Part shown: one piece after another, positions 39,101 through 46,952 of the stretch | Numbering within the stretch: position 1 is the first letter of the stretch | How the letters are laid out: each line of letters opens with the position of its first letter | Origin: Symbiodinium natans | Taxonomy: Eukaryota; Sar; Dinophyceae; Suessiales; Symbiodiniaceae | Length of the DNA: 64,000 bases | Direction: 5' to 3' | Assembly: GCA_905221605.1 (NCBI GenBank) | Contig: CAJNDS010000332.1 | Span: forward strand, 34,177 to 98,176 | The notes under the pieces: model-generated | What the model saw: the letters and a program-made list of their open reading frames with translations, nothing else | Databases searched by the model: none | Told to the model about the DNA's origin: nothing | Translations under genes and position numbers: made by a program

Positions 39101-42100
39101 GTGGGGTTTAGGGTTTAGGGTTTAGGGTTTAGGGTTTAGGGTTTAGGGTTTAGGGTTTAGGGTTTAGGGTTTAGGGTTGGGTCTCGGGTTTGGGTCCATG
39201 GTATCGAATGCAGAGGCCCGTTCTCTTTTTGGGTTCTCATTATACGGGTGCAATACTACATCTGGGACCCAAAAAGCAACCCAAATGTAGAGAACCACCC
39301 ACATGTATCAACCATCGTGTACAAGTCGGTTTTGGGGTTTAGGCGGAACCTAAACCCTAAACCCTAAACCCTAAACCCTAAACCCTAAACCCATAATGCC
39401 ATAAGCCTTGCCACTTTAAGAACCTTAATGGTAAGCTCAACCTGAGTTGTAGGCTTCCCGGCCGAGTGATACTGGATGTCGTTCTTGCGCACAGGCCTCG
39501 CAAGCCTTACATGCTGCAAGCGCTCTGGGGGCTTCAGGTTTAGGGTTTAGGGTTTAGGGTTGCGGGGTTCAGCTTCTTTTCGGCAGTGAACAGGCTCTGC
39601 CAAACCTTCATTCTTGCAGCAACCCTAAACCCAAGAAACGAGGAAAACCCCAAACCTTAAACCCCAAACCCCAAACGATGCTACACTTGGGGATTCAAGG
39701 GTTCCGAGTCGAGGGTTGGCGCAGTGAGAGGGTTTAGGGTTTAGGGTTTGGGGTTTGGGGTTTGGGGTTCGGGGTTTGGGGTTTAGGGCTAGGGTTCAGG
39801 GCTTTGGGGTTGAAAGCTTCGCTCAAGGTGCCCGCACCGGTGAATGCCGGCTGGGGTTTTGGCCGTGTCGGGTGGGCTAACGCATCGACTAAGGCTTTTA
39901 GGGCTGAAGGCCTCAAGACCATAGACGAAATCCAACTGTGAAAATGGAGAGCCCAAGGTATTCGTCTGAACAAGACGGTGTGCGTTCAAAAACAAAAAGC
40001 TGTCAGCACGTTTCGGTCAAAGCTTCTTGGGACCCCAAACTCGAAAGATGTCCATATTGTCTGCGATACCCTAAACCCTAAACCCTAAACTGTAAACCCT
40101 AAACCCTAAACCCTAAACCACGCATTTCGGAGACCCCCCACATGGCCTCGTCTGCACCAAGCCTTGCAATTCGCCTTTTGGATTGACCAGCTTGGGCAAA
40201 GTGACCTGGGCCTCGCAGCGAGAGCTTAGGGTTTGTAGGGTTTAGGGTTTAGGGTTTAGGGTTTAATTAGGGTTTATATAGGGTTTAGGGTTTAGGGCTT
40301 AGGGTTTAGCGTTCAGGGTTCAGGGTTTAGATCAACCCAGATCTCATACGCCTTTGGAGGATTTAGGGTGTTAGGGCTTAGAGAGACTTGAAGAACAGGC
40401 ATATACGTGGCGTTGGTAGAGCAGCCATGCAGTGGGATGTGTGCGACAAGACCCCACCTGCAAAACCCTGAAGGGTCGAAGGCGGAGGGTGGGCACGGGA
40501 AGCCCCATGTCATGGAATCAAATGGTAGTTGACTCACCAACGATTTGGGAGTTCCAGGCGATACGCTACTGACTTGCAGGGCTGTCATCTTGTCTCTGCT
40601 TAAACACTTCTGGTAAACCTGAGCCCTAGAGTGCTTATAAATGTTTATAAACCGTAACCCACACAAATGCTTCGACCCTAGACCCTAGACCCCAGCCCGT
40701 TAAACCCCATGGGAAAGAACTGTTCCCGGCCTCGTCCAGTGGGGTCTTTAGCGGCTCGTCTGGGATGGGGTGTTTGGGCAGAGGCACGTGGGTGGCACTG
40801 GGTACTTCCGCGGCTGAGCGCGTGGGTGCAGCGTTTCCTTACTGGTTGAAATCGCCTCTCTGGTTTTTTGTTTTTGTTTAAAGGGAGCTTGTGCTACCAT
40901 GATGGTTGGATGCTTTTCAACAATCTTGCACACCCCAAAAGGCTAACGGCTACCTGTTCAGCTCCCAAGTCTCCCAGGGGAGGTCCAGCAAGGGGTTCGA
41001 CCGTCAGCCCAGTGCGAGCAGTGCTTGAAACAGGCTCAGCCTCCACCTTGCTTGGGGCCTCCTGCAACGAGGCAGACATGGCTCTTTGGTCTTTGGTCTT
41101 CAGAGGGCTTGGCGGGGGGGGGGGGGGGGGGTGGGGCGCTTTCTATTTTGGGAAAAGGCATGGTTCTCTGTCCGAGGTGGTTCTGAGGTTTAGGGGTTTT
41201 GGAGGATTCGGCCCCAGTCCTCCGCCGCAGTGCGGGGCGCTTTGACCACGCTCTCCAGTGACAGCCGAAACTTGTCCCTTTCCTTGCTTGTGGACCAAAT
41301 GAAGCCCGCGATTGCGATTTATCTGCGGCCGAAAGGACTATTGTCCCTCCGAACTATCTACTTCCTACTGGAAACCCCTATGCAATGGTCCTAACTAGTC
41401 TACTTCCTACTGGGATGCAGGGTCCTAAACCCTAAACCCCAAAACCCTGAAACCCCAAAACCCTAAATCCGAAACCCAAAACCCCACATACGCCCCTATA
41501 AGCAAGCTACATGGACCAGAAATGGACAGTGTTTAGGGTTTAGGGTTTTGGGGGTATACGGTTTCGGGTACACCAGACTACTGATCCATGATATAGCCTT
41601 GTCCACACCCCAACCCTAAACCCTAAACCCTAAACCCTAAACCCTAAACCCTAAACCCTAAACCCTAAACCCTAAACCCTAAACCCTAAACCCTAAACCC
41701 TAAACCCTAAACCCTAAACCCTAAAGCCTAAAGCCTAAACCCTAAACCCTAAACCCTAAACCCTAAACCCTAAACCCAGCCCAGTCTCTGTGTCGAAACT
41801 CACGGGTTTCACCTTAACCTTGGCGCAGAGCGGGCGGCACGTCCAACAACCTGCCTCTCCATAGAAAAGCAACTCACAACCAAGAGCGAGTAAGGCTGGT
41901 TCCAAGCCCCTAAACCCTAAACCCTAAACCCTAAACCCCAAAACCCCAAAACCCCTAAACCCTCATTAGCCAAAGCCTAGCTCCCGGCTCTCATTTAGCC
42001 CAGGAGGGCGCCAAAAGCAGTCAGAAATGGCGGGAAGCATCGCAGAACAGCTTTTTGACTTATACTCAAACTAGCCAAGTTGCATGCTTCCAGCCCAAGC

Positions 42101-42327
42101 GCTGACCCCTAAACCCTAAACCCTAAACCCTAAACCCTAAACCGTAAACCGTAAACCCTAAACCCTAAACCCTAAACCCTAAACCCTAAACCCTAAACCC
42201 TAAACCCAAACCCCAAACCCTAAACCCTAGCACCGAAGCTCAGCCAAGGCACCACGTCCCCTTCTTGCAGCCAGAATGGGTGTCCGCCACTTCTCAGCAC
42301 GGCGGCCTCTGGGAGGAGGCCGCCTAC
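27165..42327 (-). CDS. Very long multi-exon gene with C-terminal bulb-type lectin domains
   Basis: At least 25 short coding stretches (45-280 nt), all readable on the minus strand, are separated by introns rich in telomere-like repeats. The 3' exons encode bulb-type (mannose-binding) lectin modules, recognised by EDGNLVLYC, LLEASGNLKIINK and SPNGQYKLLVEETG. Upstream exons look like extracellular or linker sequence without a family I can name. Some donors are canonical (GTGAGT after KVKVKP at 41804 and after LPDVP near 37850); others need GC or GA. I infer one gene from the uninterrupted strand, close spacing and lack of an obvious end, but two or three adjacent genes cannot be excluded. The first exon recognised is 42234-42327; no start methionine was identified. 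Confidence 0.58.
27170..27285 (-). CDS. Exon: bulb-type lectin segment
   Basis: The minus strand reads VPPVCAPQDEAGVNTLLLEA followed by SGNLKIINKRGG. The 'LLLEASGNLKI' core matches the Q-x-D-x-N-x-V-x-Y-like beta-strand repeat of B_lectin domains, with degenerate sugar-binding residues. It is the most 3' exon recognised. Confidence 0.55.
27298..27362 (-). repeat. CCCTAAA tract
   Basis: About nine heptamers, mostly exact, follow an exon immediately upstream in the transcript sense. Confidence 0.95.
27744..27822. mobile_element. Partial introner-like element
   Basis: It shares the CCCTTTTTGGG start, the AAAGGGAA(C/T)AAGGG core and the terminal CTCTGGGTCCTAG with the TIR elements at 34675-34793 and 29806-29920. 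Its other end is replaced by CCCTAAA repeats. Confidence 0.5.
27830..27955 (+). repeat. TTTAGGG/CTTAGGG tract
   Basis: About 13 heptamers with C and G variants and an internal duplicated GTCGTTTCCGG spacer. Confidence 0.93.
28000..28110 (-). CDS. Exon: bulb-type lectin core
   Basis: The minus strand reads SNSPEEDGNLVLYCNGDVAF, then DTNTADASLEAGGK. E-D-G-N-L-V-L-Y is the hallmark mannose-binding motif (consensus QxDxNxVxY) with Q replaced by E. It follows the exon at 28306-28422 in the transcript. Confidence 0.7.
28306..28422 (-). CDS. Exon: bulb-type lectin segment
   Basis: The minus strand reads GGNVTLKDWSRGQDLWSTGT followed by SCDAAPKEIEFKMQ. L-W-S-T-G-T is the typical 'vWst-t' strand of B_lectin. 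Splicing to the exon at 28000-28110 gives a full repeat ending in the mannose-site motif. Confidence 0.62.
28435..28545. mobile_element. Introner-like TIR element, copy 2
   Basis: The ends are inverted: CTAGGCTGCCCAGTA on the left, and the reverse complement of the right end reads CTAGGATGCCCAGTA. The interior shares TAAAAAGGGTACCCTTTTTG and the GGGTTTATAAGGGAACC-like core with copy 1 (29806-29920). It lies between two exons of the lectin gene. Confidence 0.78.
28550..28685 (-). CDS. Exon candidate of the lectin-domain gene
   Basis: The minus strand reads KLEMLPHVDRDRMAQENTSM, then LELPFSEAASFLRTTG. It is coding-like and directly borders the TIR element at 28435-28545. No domain recognised. 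Confidence 0.42.
29402..29534 (-). CDS. Exon: bulb-type lectin-like segment
   Basis: The minus strand reads RVAALEVTGHFSLYNVPDLT then GVWSSSGTIPVG. 'G-H-F-S-L-Y-N' and 'G-V-W-S-S' resemble the repeat strands of B_lectin. It is flanked on both sides by telomere-like tracts. Confidence 0.55.
29623..29805 (-). CDS. Exon: bulb-type lectin core
   Basis: The minus strand reads NVAIYNIYDRKTWETDT, then FLTLQEDGNLVLYCGTTQAL and WATDT, which is a near-complete B_lectin repeat with QEDGNLVLY (consensus QxDxNxVxY with one change). The 5' boundary at 29805 follows TCTAG, and the 3' boundary at 29623 is followed by GTACTC. Joined to the exon at 29921-30007 the frame is exact and the lectin fold continues. 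Confidence 0.8.
29806..29920 (-). mobile_element. Introner-like TIR element forming an exact 115-nt intron
   Basis: In transcript sense it starts GAAACTAGGACCGGGAGTAG and ends in the inverted form of CTAGACCCGGGAGTAAC, so the terminal inverted repeats reach the splice sites. The host exons on both sides join in frame within a lectin domain. An AGGAAA direct repeat at the two junctions looks like a target-site duplication. The splice pair is GA-AG. The interior contains the TAAAAAGGGTGCCCTTTTTG near-palindrome shared with the copies at 28435 and 34675. Confidence 0.85.
29921..30007 (-). CDS. Exon: start of a bulb-type lectin domain
   Basis: After a TTTCGCAG acceptor the minus strand reads GNLTTGDKLEKNQALQSPNG, then QYKLLVEETG. 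This is the usual N-terminal pattern of B_lectin ('L-x-x-G-Q-x-L...L-x-S-P-N-G-x-F-x-L'). It continues across the introner-like intron into NVAIYN. Confidence 0.78.
30636..31390 (-). CDS. Exon group, beta-rich segments of the lectin-domain gene
   Basis: Transcript order on the minus strand: EDSFRLQFSDGGEQRGGSST then ENSYDLAETGFLL (about 31262-31385); ITAVTMYFRDPSSFYPSG then VVKMSLSFSDGTSTGILGG (about 31087-31195); VANPVGMTATVTDDASYKMV (about 30880-30970); YLQATFQFVELDLWQAVAPA (about 30636-30725). The alternating hydrophobic pattern with S-F-S-D-G recalls beta-prism carbohydrate domains (jacalin-like), but the match is weak. Telomere-like tracts separate the exons. Confidence 0.5.
31895..32170 (-). 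CDS. Exon of the lectin-domain gene
   Basis: The longest open stretch of the gene. The minus strand reads NDDDICDTIAEMTASRVLNE, then ACGYMAKALQPNMYLQRYIP and VEQVTVGPYAAVTQD. It is clearly coding-like and mixed alpha/beta. Family not recognised. Confidence 0.58.
32311..32830 (-). CDS. Two exons of the lectin-domain gene
   Basis: The upstream exon (about 32705-32825) reads LKERITNGQSLYGTQDPSWD then YALQAAVSYYQTFSG. The downstream exon (about 32311-32452) reads TFFNFTYDLWKDWRKTKIES, then a Cys/Arg-rich stretch and DMTVTDELTNIKY. A TTTAGGG tract (about 32474-32550) fills the intron between them. Confidence 0.52.
33318..33412 (-). CDS. Exon of the lectin-domain gene
   Basis: The minus strand reads TRYTRANTVAEKGNDLTVAL then AKVEDLTLGST and ends before GC, a GC donor. 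Helical, family unknown. Confidence 0.5.
34477..36333 (-). CDS. Exon group (middle of the lectin-domain gene)
   Basis: Transcript order on the minus strand: QQIEVELNVGATSSCACSST then IDTTALQILQAGLFRDQVD (about 36211-36330, after a CTGCAG acceptor); SESRQHVLKSCLGALKESLR then HQAPSNVGADVAAVLSYV (about 35707-35829); MVTPNARFGGSSGWGMYWPL (about 35560-35640, less certain); VESEYAKIANDEIIIGEDS (about 35462-35518, after a TAG acceptor); DDGSWLARLEKIGEAVVLTA then VDEIPVASGMMDK (about 35200-35300, GT donor); SLIWPSSSDEYDIWALIIGE (about 34477-34556). Short exons alternate with TTTAGGG tracts. No catalytic motif recognised. Confidence 0.5.
34675..34793. mobile_element. Introner-like TIR element, copy 3
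   Basis: The left end CTAGACCCAAGAGTAAC is inverted relative to the right end, whose reverse complement reads CTGGGACCCAGAGCA. The interior keeps the AGGGTGCATTTTTTG, GGGGCCTATA and AAAGGGAATACGGG blocks of copies 1 and 2. It lies between coding stretches of the lectin-domain gene. Confidence 0.7.
35100..35190 (+). repeat. TTTAGGG/TTTGGGG mixed tract
   Basis: About 13 heptamers alternate between TTTAGGG and TTTGGGG. The G variants cluster in pairs, which suggests local duplication. Confidence 0.93.
35886..36207 (+). repeat. Longest interstitial TTTAGGG array
   Basis: More than 40 heptamers, nearly all exact, with a few CTTGGGG variants near 36135-36155. It occupies the intron between the exons at 36211-36330 and 35707-35829, ending only a few bases from the upstream exon. 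Confidence 0.97.
36560..36870. repeat. (GGT)n/(GCT)n/(CCT)n trinucleotide region
   Basis: Impure trinucleotide repeats over about 300 bp, open in several frames at once (poly-Leu, poly-Trp, poly-Cys, poly-Ser/Gln). Multi-frame openness and absence of any domain argue against coding. Confidence 0.85.
37028..37160 (-). repeat. CCCTAAA array
   Basis: About 17 heptamers in the opposite orientation to the array at 35886-36207. Confidence 0.96.
37505..40235 (-). CDS. Exon group (N-terminal half of the lectin-domain gene)
   Basis: Transcript order on the minus strand: EAQVTLPKLVNPKGELQGLV (about 40130-40215); IADNMDIFRVWGPKKL (about 40018-40070); ARMKVWQSLFTAEKKLN (about 39570-39620); KPPERLQHVRLARPVRKNDI then QYHSAGKPTTQVELTIKVLK (about 39405-39535); EVQDSRGLWQSNVELPQSLF (about 39030-39085); LQLPAGVARKVAGAPAKRKG (about 38345-38455); PAEPRREPQLQEIIVSLPDV (about 37850-37910, GTGAGT donor); VDPFVQLDFAGFQDVRDEVR (about 37510-37595). 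Family unknown; intervening introns each hold at least one telomere-like tract. Confidence 0.48.
38469..38532 (+). repeat. TTTAGGG array
   Basis: About nine tandem heptamers. Confidence 0.95.
38660..38905 (-). repeat. CCCTAAA tracts
   Basis: Two clusters of CCCTAAA and CCCTACA/CCCTCAG variants around an unrelated 60-bp spacer. Confidence 0.93.
38957..39178 (+). repeat. TTTAGGG arrays
   Basis: Two arrays, of about seven (38957-39012) and ten (39103-39177) heptamers, flank the exon at about 39030-39085. Confidence 0.95.
40690..41340 (-). CDS. Candidate exons upstream in the lectin-domain gene
   Basis: AGFIWSTSKERDKFRLSLES then VVKAP (about 41235-41315) looks coding. SASLQEAPSKVEAEPVSSTA then LTVEPLAGPPLGDLGAEQ (about 40950-41075) is proline/alanine-rich, possibly a disordered linker. 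IVEKHPTIMVAQAPFKQKQK (about 40865-40930) is less certain. Splice sites were not fixed. Confidence 0.36.
41114..41131. repeat. Poly-G run (18 G)
   Basis: Eighteen G between two candidate exons; the length may be inexact. Confidence 0.85.
41607..41776 (-). repeat. CCCTAAA array
   Basis: About 24 heptamers, almost all exact, in an intron just downstream (transcript sense) of the exon at 41804-41850. Confidence 0.96.
41804..41850 (-). CDS. 47-nt exon of the lectin-domain gene
   Basis: The acceptor GAGAGGCAG precedes 41850 and the canonical donor GTGAGT follows 41804. It reads CWTCRPLCAKVKVKP. The cysteine pattern (CxxC...C) is noted, but the piece is too short to assign. Confidence 0.5.
42107..42230 (-). 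repeat. CCCTAAA array
   Basis: About 17 heptamers with CCGTAAA variants, immediately 3' of the exon at 42234-42327. Confidence 0.95.
42234..42327 (-). CDS. Most 5' exon recognised of the lectin-domain gene
   Basis: After AATCCGAG the minus strand reads VGGLLPEAAVLRSGGHPFWL then QEGDVVPWLSF, ending before GTGCTA. The acceptor is AG|G and the donor GT. A folded-domain composition; family not recognised. Confidence 0.5.
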
Positions 42328-42339
42328 CTCGGATTCTTC

Positions 42340-42975
42340 CGGTTTAGGGTTTAGGGTTTAGGGTTTAGGGTTTAGGGGTTAGGGGTTAGGGTTTAGGGTT
42401 TAGGGGTTAGGGTTTAGGGTAAGCCCTAAACCCTAAACCCCAGACCCTAAACCCTAAACCCTTTCTTCAACCCGACACCCTGAACCCGAAAAAAAAACCC
42501 GAAACCCTCCCGCCTCACAACGAAAGTCCAGGAAAGCAAGCCCGTGCTGTACGCAGACGACGGAAGCCTCCGCTTTGATGCTTGGTCAGTGGCATAGGGG
42601 TTTAGGGTTTAGGGTTTAGGGTTTAGGGTTTAGGGTTTAGGGTATGGGTTTCGGAAGGGCTTAGTGCGCGTGGCGGGGCAGCGTAGGAGTTCGTTTGGGG
42701 TTTAGGGTATTCCATGAGGGCTCAGAGCCAAGTTTGAAAGTTGTTAGGGTTAAGGGTTTCGGGTTTCGGGTTTAGGGTTTAGGGTTTAGGGTTTCGGGTT
42801 TAGGGTTTAGGGTTTAGGGTCTAGGGTTTAGGGTTTAGGGTTTAAGGTTCAATCCCATGGTGGGGTATGGGTCCATTCCAAGCTGGGAGTCCTTCCTGGT
42901 AGGGTTTAGGGTTTAGGGTTTAGGGTTTAGGGTTTAGGGTAAAGGGTTTAGGGTTTAGGGTTTAGGGTTTAGGGG
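42340..42975 (+). repeat. TTTAGGG tracts at the strand-switch region
   Basis: Five tracts, mostly TTTAGGG with TTTCGGG and GTTAGGG variants (42340-42420, 42599-42645, 42750-42845, 42900-42975; a short CCCTAAA piece at 42425-42463). Confidence 0.93.
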
Positions 42976-43019
42976 TAGGTACGTAGGACCTTTAGGGTCT
43001 ATTTGGCACGCCTCGTTTG

Positions 43020-45540
43020 CCGCCGGGAAATCCCTAGATTTGATTTTTCAAGGATTTCATGAAATTTAAAATGCCCAAAAAACCCTTGAAATCCTTAAAA
43101 AATCAAATCCCGGGATTTAATATTTTAAGGATTTCAAGGATTTTTTGGGCATTCTAAATTTTATGAAATCCTTGAAAAATCAAATCCCGGGATTTAATTT
43201 TTCAAGGATTTCAAGGATTTCATAAAATTTAAATACCGGAAAACCTCCCCTCCCCACCCAGAGTACGGGAAGACCACGCGGATTTTAAAATTTATGAAAT
43301 CCTTGAAATCCTTGAAAAATTAAATCCGGGATTTGATTTTTCAAGGATTTCATAAAATTTCAAATGCCCAAAAACCCTTGAAATCCTTAAAAAATCAAAT
43401 CCTGGGATTTAATATTTTAAGGATTTCAAGGATTTTTTGGGCATTTTAAATTTTATGAAATCCTTGAAAAATCAAATCCCGGGATTTAATTTTTCAAGGA
43501 TTTCAAGGATTTCATAAATTTCAAAATCCGCGTGGTCTTCCCGTACTCTGAGTGGGGAGGGGGGGTTTGCTTTTGCAGGAGTTCCGGTATTTAAATTTTA
43601 TGAAATCCTTGAAATCCTTGAAAAATTAAATCCCGGGATTTAATTTTTCAAGGATTTCATGAAATTTAAAATGCCCAAAAAATCCTTGAAATCCTTAAAA
43701 AAATCAAATCCCGGGATTTAATATTTTAAGGATTTCAAGGATTTTTTGGGCATTTTAAATTTTATGAAATCCTTGAAAAATTAAATCCCGGGATTTAATT
43801 TTTCAAGGATTTCAAGGATTTCATAAAATTTAAATACCGGAAAACCTCCCCTCCCCACCCAGAGTACGGGAAGACCACGCGGATTTTAAAATTTATGAAA
43901 TCCTTGAAATCCTTGAAAAATTAAATCCCGGGATTTAATTTTTCAAGGATTTCATAAAATTTCAAATGCCCAAAAACCCTTGAAATCCTTAAAAAATCAA
44001 ATCCTGGGATTTAATATTTTAAGGATTTCAAGGATTTTTTGGGCATTTTAAATTTTATGAAATCCTTGAAAAATCAAATCCCGGGATTTAGTTTTTCAAG
44101 GATTTCAAGGATTTCATAAATTTTAAAATCCGCGTGGTCTTCCCGTACTCTGAGTGGGGAGGGGGGGGTTTGCTTTTGCAGGAGTTCCGGTATTTAAATT
44201 TTATGAAATCCTTGAAATCCTTGAAAAATTAAATCCCGGGATTTAATTTTTCAAGGATTTCATAAAATTTCAAATGCCCAAAAAACCCTTGAAATCCTTA
44301 AAAAATCAAATCCTGGGATTTAATATTTTAAGGATTTCAAGGATTTTTTTGGGCATTTTAAATTTTATGAAATCCTTGAAAAATCAAATCCCGGGATTTA
44401 ATTTTTCAAGGATTTCAAGGATTTCATAAATTTTAAAATCCGCGTGGTCTTCCCGTACTCTGAGTGGGGAGGGGGGGTTTGCTTTTGCAGGAGTTCCGGT
44501 ATTTAAATTTTATGAAATCCTTGAAATCCTTGAAAAATTAAATCCCGGGATTTGATTTTTCAAGGATTTCATAAAATTTCAAATGCCCAAAAAATCCTTG
44601 AAATCCTTAAAAAATCAAATCCCGGGATTTAATATTTTAAGGATTTCAAGGATTTTTTGGGCATTTTAAATTTTATGAAATCCTTGAAAAATCAAATCCC
44701 GGGATTTAATTTTTCAAGGATTTCAAGGATTTCATAAATTTTAAAATCCGCGTGGTCTTCCCGTACTCTGAGTGGGGAGGGGGGGGTTTGCTTTTGCAGG
44801 AGTTCCGGTATTTAAATTTTATGAAATCCTTGAAATCCTTGAAAAATTAAATCCCGGGATTTGATTTTTCAAGGATTTCATGAAATTTAAAATGCCTAAA
44901 AAATCCTTGAAATCCTTAAAAAATCAAATCCCGGGATTTGATTTTTTAAGGATTTCAAGGATTTTTTGGGCATTTTAAATTTCATGAAATCCTTGAAAAA
45001 TCAAATCCCGGGATTTAATTTTTCAAGGATTTCAAGGATTTCATAAATTTTAAAATCCGCGTGGTCTTCCCGTACTCTGAGTGGGGAGGGGGGGTTTGCT
45101 TTTGCAGGATTTCCGGTATTTAAATTTTATGAAATCCTTGAAATCCTTGAAAAATCAAATCCCGGGATTTGATTTTTCAAGGATTTCATAAAATTTCAAA
45201 TGCCCAAAAAATCCTTGAAATCCTTAAAAAATCAAATCCCGGGATTTGATATTTTAAGGATTTCAAGGATTTTTTGGGCATTTTAAATTTCATGAAATCC
45301 TTGAAAAATCAAATCCCGGGATTTAATTTTTCAAGGATTTCATAAATTTTTAAATCCGCGCGGTCTTCCCGTACTCTGGGTGGGGAGGGGGGGTTTGCTT
45401 TTGCAGGAGTTCCGGTATTTAAATTTTTTGAAATCCTTGAAATCCTTGAAAAATCAAATCCCGGGATTTAATTTTTCAAGGGTTTCATGAAATTTGAAAT
45501 GCACAAAGAATTCTCTGAAATCCTTAAAGAACTAGATCCC
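43020..45540. repeat. AT-rich palindromic satellite, unit about 308 bp
   Basis: Units consist of repeats of AAATCCTTGAAATCC and its complement around AAATCCCGGGATTT palindromes. They are separated by a GC-rich landmark (CGCGTGGTCTTCCCGTACTC then TGAGTGGGGAGG). The landmark occurs in forward orientation at 43529, 44131, 44441, 44749, 45059 and 45357 (spacings of about 602, 310, 308, 310 and 298) and inverted near 43250 and 43850. The tract is sharply more AT-rich than the rest of the window and has no coding potential. Confidence 0.95.
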
Positions 45541-45544
45541 GCGG

Positions 45545-45605
45545 TAGGGTTTAGGGTTTAGGGTTTAGGTGTTAGGGTTTAGGGTTGAGGGTTGAGGGTT
45601 TAGGG
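45545..45605 (+). repeat. Short TTTAGGG tract
   Basis: About seven heptamers with TTGAGGG variants, bordering the end of the AT-rich satellite. Confidence 0.92.
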
Positions 45606-45734
45606 TAATATCCTTGAAACCCTTAACAAAAATCAAATCCCGGATCTGGTTGTGTAAGGAGATGCCGAAAAATATCTAAAACCCTTGAAAATAAAAACCC
45701 GTGATTTGTCGTTTCCAGGATTTCAGACATACCC

Positions 45735-46400
45735 GCTCATTGCCCATCCCACATCACCCCCCGCATCATCTCACATCATCTCCCATCATTTCTCTCATCC
45801 CCCATCATGCCCCATCATCCCCCAATCATCCCCCATCATCTCCCATCATTTCGGGAGGGGTAAAAGGGATTATGGGGGATGATGGGGGTGATGGGGATGC
45901 TGGGGGATGAGACAGTCAGCCCCCTTATCATGTCCCATCATCTTTCTGATCCCGCATCATCCCCCATCATCCCCCATCATCCCCCATCATCCCCGGATGA
46001 TGGGGGATGATGGGGGATGATGGGGGATGGTGGGGGATGGTGGGAGATAATGGAGGATGATGGCGGATGATGCGGGATGATGGGGGATGATGGGGGATGA
46101 CGCGGGATGAGAGAGATGATGGGACATGATAGGGGGATGATGGGGGATGATGGGGGATGATGGGGGTTGATGGGGGATGATGGGGGATGATGGGGGATGA
46201 TGGAGGATGATGGCGGATGATGGGGGATGATGGGGGATGATGGGGGATGACGCGGGATGAGAGAGATGATGGGACATGATAGGGGGATGATGGGGGATGA
46301 TGGGGGATGATGGGGGTTGATGGGGGATGATGGGGGATGATGGGGGATGATGGAGGATGATGGCGGATGATGGGGGATGATGGGGGATGATGGGGGATGA
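45735..46400. repeat. CCCCCATCAT / GATGATGGGGG minisatellite with inversion and 150-bp higher-order unit
   Basis: A 10-bp unit runs in CCCCCATCAT orientation up to about 45993, then flips to ATGATGGGGG. Within the second part a 150-bp higher-order block (marker CGCGGGATGAGAGAG at 46101 and 46251) repeats almost exactly. It runs into the N gap. Confidence 0.94.
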
Positions 46401-46500
46401 NNNNNNNNNNNNNNNNNNNNNNNNNNNNNNNNNNNNNNNNNNNNNNNNNNNNNNNNNNNNNNNNNNNNNNNNNNNNNNNNNNNNNNNNNNNNNNNNNNNN
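46401..46500. other. Assembly gap (100 N)
   Basis: One hundred N inside a minisatellite. The repeat is in GATGGGGG orientation before and CCCCCATC orientation after the gap. Confidence 0.99.
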
Positions 46501-46612
46501 CCCCCATCATCCCCCACCATCCCCCATCATCCCCATCATCTCCCACCATCCCCCATCATCCCCCATCATCCCCCATCATCCCCCATCATCCCCCATTATC
46601 TCCCATCATCTT
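46501..46612. repeat. CCCCCATCAT minisatellite (post-gap)
   Basis: About eleven decamers in the opposite orientation to those immediately before the gap. Confidence 0.94.
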
Positions 46613-46732
46613 CATCAGCTTGGATTAGCAGGTCAGCCTGGGCGATTCGGCCTTAAATCGCACCATTGTCATTTTAAGCATGAACAAGCTGTTATGCCTC
46701 AGGCTCAAGAGGCAGACGATGATCACCATCAT

Positions 46733-46918
46733 CCGGTCAGCGCGGCTTGTGTTATCTTTCAGTTACTTTACGTGCTGGTGACCAAGGGCGGTATGCATGT
46801 CATTGTGTTGTCTTACACTGACCAGTACTGCGTTGCATTGTGCTATGCTGAAGTCCGCATGTCTGAGTGCTCAGTCCGTGGTCCTTGGTTATGGCCGTAA
46901 GTGTATCACCGCTTCTTG
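46733..46918 (+). repeat. Copy of the 265-bp repeat family (upstream of a small gene)
   Basis: It starts GGTCAGCGCGGCTTGTGTTA and includes ACACTGACCAGTACTGCGTT, as in the copies at 47968-48960. It ends just before the small gene at 46953, so it may contain that gene's 5' leader or promoter. Confidence 0.85.
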
Positions 46919-46952
46919 ACTTCTGCTCTTTCCCCTCCTTGTCTCGGTCGCC

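Noticed and set aside
42530-42600. A possible plus-strand exon reading VQESKPVLYADDGSLRFDAW
   Set aside because: Short, the minus strand is also open there, no splice sites fit, and it would contradict the strand of all neighbours; left unassigned.
27298-42975. TTTAGGG arrays as a true chromosome end
   Set aside because: Arrays alternate in orientation, are short, and have exons and genes on both sides.
43020-45540. CRISPR array
   Set aside because: Units are palindromic satellites about 308 bp long without unique spacers, in a eukaryotic context.
45977-46656. Long Pro/Ser/His/Ile-rich frames across the gap
   Set aside because: Minisatellite translation, open in several frames and running through N.
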